From Sphingomonas naasensis (GTDB lineage Bacteria > Pseudomonadota > Alphaproteobacteria > Sphingomonadales > Sphingomonadaceae), in NCBI RefSeq assembly GCF_004792695.1, contig NZ_SRXU01000001.1:806001-870000 (forward strand): a stretch of 64,000 bases of DNA. Reading direction: 5' to 3'. A program made the position numbers and the translations under genes. Positions 28,811 to 36,605 of the stretch are shown here, piece after piece. Position 1 is the stretch's first letter; each line of letters opens with the position of its first letter. The notes under the pieces were generated by a model. The model searched no databases. It saw only the letters and a list, made by a program, of their open reading frames with translations, and was not told the origin of the DNA.

Positions 28811-29509
28811 TCAGGGCATCAGCCGCTTCCGCCCCTGCGAGAGATGCCAGCGCATCGCCAGCGCCGCCCCGTCGGCATCCTGCGCGCGGATCGCTTCGAC
28901 CACCATTTCATGCTCGATGATCATCGCGCCGATCGCCTCGACCGGCCGCGCGCGCGAGATGTCCACCCCGGCACGGAGGATGCGGTAGATCCCCTCTTCG
29001 AGATGGTCGAACGCAGCGACGAAGGCGGGGTTGGCGGTCGCCTCGAAGATCGAGCGGTGGAGCACCCAATCCTCCTCGTGCGCGGGTCCGTTCGACAGCA
29101 GCGCCGCGCGCAGCGCGTCCATCGCCCGCTGGATCGTCTCCATCTGCTCGGGCGAGCGCCGCATCGCCGCGAGCCGGCACGCCTCGGCCTCGAGCACGAA
29201 GCGCACTTCATAGGTGCCGAGCGTCGCCGACAGCTCGGCCATCGGCATATGCGCGCCGAGCCGTTCCGAGGGCCGGCGCAGGATATAGGATCCGGCGCCG
29301 CGCCGGGCTTCGGTGATTCCGTCGGCCGCGAGCCGGACCAGCGCCTCGCGCACCACCGTGCGCGACATGCCGAACATCTCGGCCAGCCGCGGCTCGGAGG
29401 GCAGCCGATCGCCGATGCCGAGATCGCCGCCGTTGATGATCTCGACGATCCGCGAATAGGCGCGGTCGGCCAACCGTCCCTCGCCCGCCTGCGATATGCC
29501 TGGTGCCAA
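28811..29509 (-). CDS. GntR-family regulator, FadR/FCD subfamily
   Basis: The product is 232 residues. The N-terminal winged helix is LADRAYSRIVEIINGGDLGI then DRLPSEPRLAEMFGMSRTVV and REALVRLAADG. The C-terminal FCD domain is all-helical with likely metal or ligand residues in EEDWVLHRSIFEATANPAF and the C-terminal H of MRWHLSQGR. Such regulators respond to small organic or sugar acids. The start is TTG 29509 with GGGGAG about 7 nt upstream; longer frames run through a Pro/Gly-rich stretch without family resemblance. Two FadR-like sites lie in the divergent gap. Confidence 0.88.
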   Translation of the reverse strand: MAPGISQAGEGRLADRAYSRIVEIINGGDLGIGDRLPSEPRLAEMFGMSRTVVREALVRLAADGITEARRGAGSYILRRPSERLGAHMPMAELSATLGTYEVRFVLEAEACRLAAMRRSPEQMETIQRAMDALRAALLSNGPAHEEDWVLHRSIFEATANPAFVAAFDHLEEGIYRILRAGVDISRARPVEAIGAMIIEHEMVVEAIRAQDADGAALAMRWHLSQGRKRLMP

Positions 29510-29577
29510 TGGCGCTCCCCTTCCCCCGCAGCAACCTAGCGGTCCCGTGCCAGGCGCGCCAGCCCCGGGTCCGACAG

Positions 29578-29666
29578 ATTGGTTAGACAGATCGTGACCT
29601 TTTCGGGCCAATTTGTCCATTGACCTGCCGATTGGGTGCGGCATACTCCAAACCTGTCCAACCGAT
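29578..29666. promoter_or_regulatory. Two FadR-type operator-like sites beside the regulator gene
   Basis: ATTGGTTAGACAGAT (29578-29592; reverse strand ATCTGTCTAACCAAT) and ACCTGTCCAACCGAT (29652-29666) share CTGTCYRACC with GT-N3-AC at the centre. They lie between the FCD regulator (start 29509) and the divergent small gene (start 29730), a natural place for autoregulation. They match the sites at 5710-5724 and 5785-5799. Confidence 0.55.
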
Positions 29667-29729
29667 TCCAAAACGAGCGGCCCCAGAGCCGCAGATCGGT
29701 GGCGAAAAAACGGGGACCTGGGAGGGGTT

Positions 29730-29984
29730 ATGGACAGTATGTACGGCGCCGCCGTGAATCTGCCGCCAATGAACGCCTTTGCCGAAGTCTATGTGAACCG
29801 GCCCTCCGCGCGCGGCGGACCGGTGACGGCGCTGTTCGGCCCGTTCGGCGATTGCGCCGTCGTGCTGGTGCGCCAGGGCGGCTATGGCGAGGCCGAATGC
29901 TGGATCGAGAGCGAGACCGGCCGCGTCTCCTATGCCGATCTGGTCGCCGCCGATCGCGCCGGGCTGATCCAGCGCGCTACCTGA
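29730..29984 (+). CDS. Hypothetical protein (84 aa)
   Basis: The product is 84 residues with no recognised domain and no signal peptide. Composition is mixed alpha/beta (VTALFGPFGDCAVVLVRQGG, ECWIESETGRVSYADLVAAD). Start ATG 29730 has a strong GGGAGGGG about 3-4 nt upstream; a longer frame starting at 29613 overlaps the operator-like sites and was rejected. It is divergent from the FCD regulator and its end overlaps the end of the PTS gene by 8 nt. Confidence 0.7.
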   Translation: MDSMYGAAVNLPPMNAFAEVYVNRPSARGGPVTALFGPFGDCAVVLVRQGGYGEAECWIESETGRVSYADLVAADRAGLIQRAT

Positions 29985-31728
29985 CCGGCTGCAGCGCCGC
30001 GGCCAGCGCCGCCGTGGCGTCGCCTGCGATCAGGTGCAGCGGCCGCCCGGCATCGGCCGGGATCACCAGCGCCTGAACCCCGCCGCGCGCCAGTGCGGCG
30101 CGATCGACCTTCGATACATCGCCCAGCTCGACCAGCAATCGCGTGCCTCGCGCACGCACCGACCGCACATTGCCTTCGCCCAGCGCACGCGCGATCGCCG
30201 CAGCATCGAAATCCTGAATGGTCGGTGCAGCGATCGATTGTGCGGCGCCCGGCGCCACGCCCAGGGCAGGCGCGACAGGCGCCACCACGGGTCCCTCGGC
30301 GATCGCCGCGCGCACCTCGCCGGCGATCTGGTCGGCCATCGGCCCGAACACCACCTGCAGCGCGCCATTGTCGAGCTTGAGCACGCCGCGCGCGCCGAGG
30401 CCACGCAGGCCGGCTTCGTCGATGGCCGCGAAATCGCCCACCACGAGCCGCAGCCGGGTGGTGCAGGCGTCGACGCTGCGGACATTGGCGCTGCCGCCCA
30501 GCGCGGCGAGGATCGCCGGCCCGCGTTCGCCGGATACCGGCTGCGGTCCCGGCGCCGGCGCGTCGGTCTCGCGGCCCGGGGTCTTCAGATCCCAGCGCCG
30601 GATCGACCAGCTGAACGCGGCATAATAGATCCAGAAATAGACCGCGCCGACGGGCAGCAACAGCAACGGCTTCGTGGCAAGCCCGAAGTTGAGCACATAG
30701 TCGATCAGACCCGCCGAGAAGCCGAAACCCAGCTTCACCCCGAGCGCGTTCATCACCACCATCGCGATGCCGGTGAGCACCGCATGGATGGCGTAGAGCA
30801 CTGGCGCGAGGAAGATGAAGGTGAACTCGATCGGCTCGGTCACGCCGGTAAGGAACGACGTCAGCGCGAGGCTGAGCAGCAGGCCACCGACGGCCTTGCG
30901 CCGCTCGGGCAGCGCGTTGCGGTACATGGCGAGGCATGCCGCGGGCAGCCCGAACATCATCACCGGGAAGAAGCCCGACATGAACGCGCCCGCGGTCGGA
31001 TCGCCCGCAAAGAAGCGCTTGATATCCCCGGTCGCGCCGTTGAAGTCGCCGAGCAGGAACCACGGGATGTTGTTGAGGATGTGGTGGAGGCCGGTGATCA
31101 ACAACAGACGGTTGAGGAGCCCGAACAGGAACAGCCCGACCGATCCGGCACCGAGCACCCATTTGCTGAGCGTGTCGACACCCGCCTCGAACCATGGAAA
31201 GCCGAGCCCGAACAGTGCCGCGCCGAAGAGGCCCGCCAGCCCCGCGACGATCGGCACGAAACGCCGTCCGGCGAAGAAGGCGAGATAGTCGGGCAGCTTG
31301 ATGTTCGAGAAACGGTTGTAGAGCACGCCGGCGACGATCCCCGACAGGATGCCCGCGGCGACGCTCAGCTTGCTGATCTCCTTGGCCCGCCACGCGGCCT
31401 GTTCGAGCGCGGGTGCCGCGGCGATATCGGGCGGAAGCCGCAGCAGCACCTTGGCGCCCTCGACCGCGACCAGATAGGCGACCACGCCCGCCAAAGACGC
31501 GGCACCGTGGTTCTCGCGCGCCAACCCGACTGACACGCCGGCGGCGAAGAGCAGTCCGAGATTGGAGAAGATCGCTTCACCCGCCGCCGCGACGAACGGG
31601 ATGTTCAGCATGTCGGCCTGGCCGAGCCGCAGCAAAAGCGCAGCAATCGGCAGCACCGCGATCGGCAGCATCAGCGCGCGGCCGAGCGGCTGCGCCTTGG
31701 CGAGCAGGGTGGCGGGTCGAAAGCTCAT
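29977..31728 (-). CDS. nagE: PTS N-acetylglucosamine transporter subunit IICB
   Basis: The product is 583 residues. An EIIC domain spans about residues 1-365 (PIAVLPIAALLLRLGQ, FFPVMMFGLPAACLAMYRNA, GVTEPIEFTFIFLAP). The EIIB domain follows with the phosphocysteine at about residue 422 in SVDACTTRLRL. A second, diverged EIIB-like segment follows near residue 527, reading SVRARGTRLL, where Arg replaces the Cys. It imports and phosphorylates GlcNAc. ATG 31728 overlaps the stop of the EIIA-HPr-EI gene (ATGA), so the whole phosphorelay is co-expressed. Confidence 0.93.
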   Translation of the reverse strand: MSFRPATLLAKAQPLGRALMLPIAVLPIAALLLRLGQADMLNIPFVAAAGEAIFSNLGLLFAAGVSVGLARENHGAASLAGVVAYLVAVEGAKVLLRLPPDIAAAPALEQAAWRAKEISKLSVAAGILSGIVAGVLYNRFSNIKLPDYLAFFAGRRFVPIVAGLAGLFGAALFGLGFPWFEAGVDTLSKWVLGAGSVGLFLFGLLNRLLLITGLHHILNNIPWFLLGDFNGATGDIKRFFAGDPTAGAFMSGFFPVMMFGLPAACLAMYRNALPERRKAVGGLLLSLALTSFLTGVTEPIEFTFIFLAPVLYAIHAVLTGIAMVVMNALGVKLGFGFSAGLIDYVLNFGLATKPLLLLPVGAVYFWIYYAAFSWSIRRWDLKTPGRETDAPAPGPQPVSGERGPAILAALGGSANVRSVDACTTRLRLVVGDFAAIDEAGLRGLGARGVLKLDNGALQVVFGPMADQIAGEVRAAIAEGPVVAPVAPALGVAPGAAQSIAAPTIQDFDAAAIARALGEGNVRSVRARGTRLLVELGDVSKVDRAALARGGVQALVIPADAGRPLHLIAGDATAALAAALQPVR

Positions 31729-34193
31729 GCCAGTGCCTCACGGGCGAGCGCGCGCACTTCGGCGGGAGACGCGGCGTCGCACGCCTTCTCCGCCAGCGCC
31801 ACGCACGCGTTCATATCGAGTTTGCGGACCACCGCCTTGAGGCCGGGGATCGACGCGGGGGTCGCCGAAAGCTCGGTGATGCCGAGCCCGATCAGGATCG
31901 GCGCGGCGAGCGGATCGGAGGCGAGCCCCCCGCACATGCCTGCCCAGCGCCCCGCCGCCGCGGCACCTTTGCCAACTTCGCGAACCAGCCGCAGCACCGC
32001 CGGATGCATCGCGTCGACGCGCTGCGAGACCGCCGCGTTCCCGCGATCGGCGGCGAGCGTGTATTGGGTGAGGTCGTTGGTGCCGATCGACAGGAAGTCG
32101 GCTTCGCGGGCGATCTGGCCGGCCAGCATCGCCGCCGCGGGGGTCTCGATCATCACCCCGAGTTGCACCGGTTCGGCGATGCCCAGCTCGGCGCGAACCT
32201 CGTCGAGCAGCGTGCGCACCGGGCGATAGTCGCCAAGATCGGCGACCATCGGCAGCATGATCCGGCACTGGCCCGCGGGCACGCCGCGCAGGATCGCGCG
32301 GAGCTGGAGCCGCATCAGATCAGGCCGGGCGAGGCTGAGGCGCACGCCACGCAGCCCGAGCGCGGGGTTCTCCTCGCCGGCCATCGGCAGATAGGGCACC
32401 GGCTTGTCGCCGCCGATGTCGAGCGTGCGGACGATCAGCGGGCGCTCGCCAAGCGTCGCCGCGATCCGCGAATAGGTCTCGCGCTGCTCGTCCTCGTCGG
32501 GCGCGGTGGCGCGATCGAGGAACAGGAATTCGGTACGCAGCAATCCGCAGCCTTCGGCGCCCGCTGCCACCGCCGCGGCGGCGTCGGTCACCGAGCCGAG
32601 ATTGGCAAAGATCTCGATCCGCTTGCCATCGGCCATGCGGCAGGGCGCGTGCGCCTCCGCCGCCTCGCGCGCACGCCGCTCGCGGACGGCGGACAGCCGT
32701 TCGCTGGTTTCGGCGAGCGCCTCGGGGCCCGGCTCGATCGTGAGCGTCGCGGCATCGGCGTCGAGGATCAGCGGGGTACCGTCGGCGACCGCAAGCACGC
32801 CCTCGCCTGCCGCGACCAGCATCGGGATACCGGCGGAAGCGGCGAGGATCGCGACGTGCGAGGTCGGTCCGCCTGCGGCCGTGGCGATACCCGCGAGATT
32901 GACGGTGTCCAGCGCGAGGAACTGCGACGGCAGCAGATCCTCGGCGATCAGGATCGTGTGCGGACGCAGCGCCGGAATGCTCGCCTCCGCCGTACCGAGC
33001 AGCGCCGCGATCACCTGGCGTTCGAGGTCCTTGAGGTCGGCGACACGCTCCATCAGCAGCGCGTCGCCGGTCGCCCGGATCGCCGCCGAAGCCTCGACGG
33101 TCGCCGCGCGCCACGCGAAGCCGGCGCTGCGGCCCGTGGCGATCTGCGCGTTCGCGGCGGCGAGCAGCTCGGGATCGTCGAGCAGCGCGCGATGCGCCTC
33201 GGCGATCTCGGCCGCGGCACCGCGCGCGCCGGCCAGCCGTGCGCTGATCCCGGCAAGCGCGGTGTCGAGCGCAGCGCGCTCGGCTGCGGCATCCTTGCCA
33301 AATTCGGGAACCGCCTGATCGGCGGCATGCAGTTGCAACGCCTGGCCGATCGCCAAACCCGGCGAGGCGCAGACCGGACCCTGAGTCACGATCGCAGGCG
33401 CCGCGGGCGCTGCCGCGCCTTCCTCGCCCAGCCCCGACAGGATCAGTTCCGCAACCGCCTCCACCGCGGCACGCGCATCCGCGCCGGCGCCGACGATCCG
33501 CACGCAGCTGCCCGAAGTCACGCCCAGCCCGAGCAGCGCCACGGTGCTGCGCGCATTGGCGCGCCTGTCGCCTGCGACCAGCGCGACTTCGGCGACGAAC
33601 GGCCGGAGCGCCGCGGCGATCCGCGCCGCCGGCCGCGCATGGATGCCGTGCGTGGCGGCGACGATCACCTCACGCTCGAACCGCTCGTCGACCGAGGCAG
33701 CGCGCGCTGCCTCGCGCGGCTCGGCGCGCGCGATCCGCGCGACGCTCGCCCCGGCCTCGACCAGCCGGCCGGTCGCGTCGAGCGTCAGCACATAGCCTTC
33801 GCTGGCGAGCACCACCGGGGTGATCAGCGCCTTGGCCGCTTCGGCGACCGCATCGAGATCGAAGGCGATCAGCGGATCGCCCGCGGCGACGCGCTGGCCG
33901 GCCTCGACCCGGGCGTCGAAGCCCTTGCCGCCGAGCGCGACGGTCTCGAGCCCGATGTGCAGCAACAGTTCGGCGCCATTGTCGAGGCGCAGCGTAACCG
34001 CATGCGCCGTCGCGGGCACCGACAGCACTTCGCCCGCCGCGGGCGCGCGCAGCAGGCCTTCGACCGGATCGATCGCGAAGCCATCGCCCATCATCCGCTC
34101 GGCAAATACCGCGTCGGGCACGCTGTCCAGCGGCGCGAGCCAGCCCGCAAAGGGCGCGACCAGAGTTACACTATCGCCGATCATACCACTCAC
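31725..34193 (-). CDS. nagF: PTS fusion protein EIIA-HPr-EI
   Basis: The product is about 822 residues with three PTS modules. EIIA-Glc-like has its active His near residue 79 (ELLLHIGLETV). HPr has GIHARPAA near residue 183. Enzyme I has its phospho-His near residue 443 (GGPTSHVAILA) and the PEP-binding part GLLRTEFLFLDR, TLDIGGDKPVPYLP, FLSIGTNDLTQY and AGMCGGLASDP. It passes phosphate from PEP to the EIICB protein. The preferred start is GTG 34193, which overlaps the hexosaminidase stop (GTGA); ATG 34184 is an alternative. A longer upstream frame lies within the hexosaminidase gene and was rejected. Confidence 0.93.
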   Translation of the reverse strand: MSGMIGDSVTLVAPFAGWLAPLDSVPDAVFAERMMGDGFAIDPVEGLLRAPAAGEVLSVPATAHAVTLRLDNGAELLLHIGLETVALGGKGFDARVEAGQRVAAGDPLIAFDLDAVAEAAKALITPVVLASEGYVLTLDATGRLVEAGASVARIARAEPREAARAASVDERFEREVIVAATHGIHARPAARIAAALRPFVAEVALVAGDRRANARSTVALLGLGVTSGSCVRIVGAGADARAAVEAVAELILSGLGEEGAAAPAAPAIVTQGPVCASPGLAIGQALQLHAADQAVPEFGKDAAAERAALDTALAGISARLAGARGAAAEIAEAHRALLDDPELLAAANAQIATGRSAGFAWRAATVEASAAIRATGDALLMERVADLKDLERQVIAALLGTAEASIPALRPHTILIAEDLLPSQFLALDTVNLAGIATAAGGPTSHVAILAASAGIPMLVAAGEGVLAVADGTPLILDADAATLTIEPGPEALAETSERLSAVRERRAREAAEAHAPCRMADGKRIEIFANLGSVTDAAAAVAAGAEGCGLLRTEFLFLDRATAPDEDEQRETYSRIAATLGERPLIVRTLDIGGDKPVPYLPMAGEENPALGLRGVRLSLARPDLMRLQLRAILRGVPAGQCRIMLPMVADLGDYRPVRTLLDEVRAELGIAEPVQLGVMIETPAAAMLAGQIAREADFLSIGTNDLTQYTLAADRGNAAVSQRVDAMHPAVLRLVREVGKGAAAAGRWAGMCGGLASDPLAAPILIGLGITELSATPASIPGLKAVVRKLDMNACVALAEKACDAASPAEVRALAREALA

Positions 34194-36457
34194 TGTACCA
34201 GCTCGACCGCGTCGATTGCCCATATCGGCTCCACGCCCCTGGCCGTGTAGCGGATGCACAAGGTCTCGTTGCCCGCGCGCGGCGCGAGCGTACCGACCAG
34301 CCGGGTCAGCCCCGGATTGCCGACGGCCGGAGCGAGCGGGAGGACCGCCACCCGCGGCCCCTCGCAGGTCCCCGCGTGAACGACGAACTCGCCCTCGGGC
34401 GTCGTCGGTGCCTCGAACTTGATGCCGTCGCGGTCCTTGCCGACCTGGAAGTTGAACGGGACCTGCCCGACGGTGATCGCGATCTGCCGTGCGCCGCCGA
34501 CCGGCGCCTTCTCCCACAGCCAGCACGGGTTGAAGATATCGCTGACGAACGTCGCCCGCTTGCCGGTGGCGGGATAATCGTCCTCGAGCGCGAGCACGAC
34601 GCGGCTGGTGCAGGTCTTGAGCGCCTCGTCGCTGCGCCAGCGCAGGCTCTGCAGCGTGATCGTGCGCGTGATCTCGCCGGGCACCGCGCGGTCGCCCTTG
34701 AACGCGGCCGCCTTGAGCGCCACCGGCAGCGTCGCCTTGAACGGCCCGGCATAGGCCGGCGAGTTCGCGGTCACCGCACCACCATCGACGGTGTAGCGCA
34801 TGGCGAGGCCGGCCTGATTGGCGAGCGTGACGGTCACGCTGTCGCTGCCCGGCGCATAATCATAGCTGGGCTGCACCTCGAAGGCACTGAACGAGGCGTT
34901 GAGCCCGAGGTCGCGCATCCGCGTCATCTGCGGGATCACGCGGTCGACAAAGCCGCCGAAATCGCTCGCCCCCTTCGCCGACCAGCCCTTCTCGGCCACC
35001 GCGGACGCGCGCGGGAAAGTCTGCCATGCCGCGCGCGCCTCGGTGCGGACATGCTCGGTCCACAGATTGGCCTGCACGCCGAGCACATGATGCTGCTGCG
35101 CCGCCGGGATCGCGTCGGGGACCGGATCGAAGGCATAGACGGTCTTGAGGTCGATCAGATTGCCGCGCCCGGGGGGCTCGGTGTCGCTGAAGCCTTGGCG
35201 GTTGTCGAAATAGAGCGTCGGCGCCGGGCTCAGAACGGCGTCGTGCCCGGCCTTGGCCGCGGTGATCGCGCCTTCGATCCCGCGCCACGAGGTGATCGTC
35301 GCGTCGGGCGGCACTTCATTACCCTCGAGGATCTCGTCCCAGCCGATCAGCTTGCGGCCGCGCTTCGTCAGATGCCCGGCGATGCGATGCATGAAGGCGG
35401 CCTGCAGCGCCGTCTCGTCCTTGATGCCGAGCGCCTTCATCTGCGCCTGGATCCGCGCCGAGCCCTTCCACTGCTCCTTGGTCGCCTCGTCGCCGCCGAC
35501 ATGGATGAATTTCGAGGGAAACAGCGCGATGACCTCGTCGAGCACGTCCTCGAGGAAGCCGAAGGTGCTGTCGTCGAGATTGTAGAGCCACGGGAACACG
35601 CCCCAATCGCTCTCGGTGCCCGGCGGGATCGGCACGCCGGTGCCGAGCTCGGGATAGGCGCGGATCGCGGCGAGCGCGTGCCCCGGCATCTCGATCTCGG
35701 GGACGATCGTGATGTTGCGCTGCGCAGCATAAGCAAGGATGCTGCGGATCTCGTCCTGGGTGTAGAAGCCGCCGATCTTCGGGAGTTGCGGCGCGCCCGG
35801 CGCGGTGGCAGGATGGCGCCAGCCCGAAATCTCGGTGAGCTTCGGATATTTCTTGATCTCGATCCGCCAGCCCTGATCGTCGACCAGATGCCAGTGCAGC
35901 GTGTTGAGCTTGTTGACCGCCATCCAGTCGATCAGATGCCGCACATAGTCGGGCGACTGGAAATGCCGCGCGCTGTCGAGCATCAGCCCGCGCCAGCCGA
36001 AGCGCGGCGCATCGGCGACGTCGAATGCCGAAACCGTCACCGGGCCGCGGCCCGGCGTCTGCGTCAGCGCCTGCCACAAAGTCACCGCGCCGTAGAGCAG
36101 CCCGGCATCGTCGCCTGCGGTGATCGTCGCGCCGCGGGGCGTCACGTCGAGCCGATAGCTTTCTGGCTTGCCGGTCGCGGCGCGGACGAAGCGGATCGAA
36201 GCGCCCTTGCCGGCGGTTCCGATCGCCAGCCGAAGCCCGCGCGATTCATCGAGCAGCACCGAGAGGCGCTCGGCGGCATTCCGCGCCCCGGCATCGCCGG
36301 CGGGCACCGTGATGCCAGTTGCGCCGGTAACGGCGAGGCGCCCCTGCCCCGCATGTAGTTCAGCGGGGAGCGGCAACAGCTTCGGGACCTGCGCCAGCGC
36401 CGGCGTTGCCGCCAGCAGGGCGCCGAGCGCCACCAACGATCGAGACAAGAAGATCAA
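34190..36457 (-). CDS. Beta-N-acetylhexosaminidase (GH20)
   Basis: The product is 755 residues. It has a signal peptide (LVALGALLAATPALAQ), a GH20b N-terminal domain, and a catalytic TIM barrel with GWRGLMLDSARHF, NTLHWHLVDDQGWRIEIKKY and the catalytic Asp-Glu pair HVGGDEATKEQW near residue 320. A C-terminal beta-sandwich region follows. It should remove terminal GlcNAc from chitooligosaccharides in the periplasm. The start is TTG 36457, with GGGAG about 8 nt upstream. It probably starts a three-gene operon with the PTS genes, since a terminator separates it from the TonB receptor. Confidence 0.93.
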   Translation of the reverse strand: MIFLSRSLVALGALLAATPALAQVPKLLPLPAELHAGQGRLAVTGATGITVPAGDAGARNAAERLSVLLDESRGLRLAIGTAGKGASIRFVRAATGKPESYRLDVTPRGATITAGDDAGLLYGAVTLWQALTQTPGRGPVTVSAFDVADAPRFGWRGLMLDSARHFQSPDYVRHLIDWMAVNKLNTLHWHLVDDQGWRIEIKKYPKLTEISGWRHPATAPGAPQLPKIGGFYTQDEIRSILAYAAQRNITIVPEIEMPGHALAAIRAYPELGTGVPIPPGTESDWGVFPWLYNLDDSTFGFLEDVLDEVIALFPSKFIHVGGDEATKEQWKGSARIQAQMKALGIKDETALQAAFMHRIAGHLTKRGRKLIGWDEILEGNEVPPDATITSWRGIEGAITAAKAGHDAVLSPAPTLYFDNRQGFSDTEPPGRGNLIDLKTVYAFDPVPDAIPAAQQHHVLGVQANLWTEHVRTEARAAWQTFPRASAVAEKGWSAKGASDFGGFVDRVIPQMTRMRDLGLNASFSAFEVQPSYDYAPGSDSVTVTLANQAGLAMRYTVDGGAVTANSPAYAGPFKATLPVALKAAAFKGDRAVPGEITRTITLQSLRWRSDEALKTCTSRVVLALEDDYPATGKRATFVSDIFNPCWLWEKAPVGGARQIAITVGQVPFNFQVGKDRDGIKFEAPTTPEGEFVVHAGTCEGPRVAVLPLAPAVGNPGLTRLVGTLAPRAGNETLCIRYTARGVEPIWAIDAVELVQ

Positions 36458-36542
36458 GCACGGCTCCCGACGATGATGCGCGTCGAACTTAGGCGGTTTC
36501 GCGCGTCGCTCAATCGGCGCGCTGCGGCGCCGACCGAGCAGA

Positions 36543-36585
36543 AAAAAATCGGGCGGCGGAGAAACATCGTGGATCTCCGCCGCCC
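36543..36585 (-). terminator. Rho-independent terminator of the GlcNAc TonB receptor
   Basis: On the minus strand a perfect 12-bp stem (GGGCGGCGGAGA with TCTCCGCCGCCC, 36551-36562 and 36574-36585) is followed by a run of seven T. It begins about 20 nt after the receptor stop. The remaining gap to the hexosaminidase shows no gene. Confidence 0.8.
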
Positions 36586-36605
36586 GGCCATGCCCTTCCG
36601 CCCGG

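Noticed and set aside
31725..34526. Extended N-terminus of the PTS fusion protein
   Set aside because: The extra residues lie inside the hexosaminidase gene and have no PTS features; the EIIA domain starts right after 34193.
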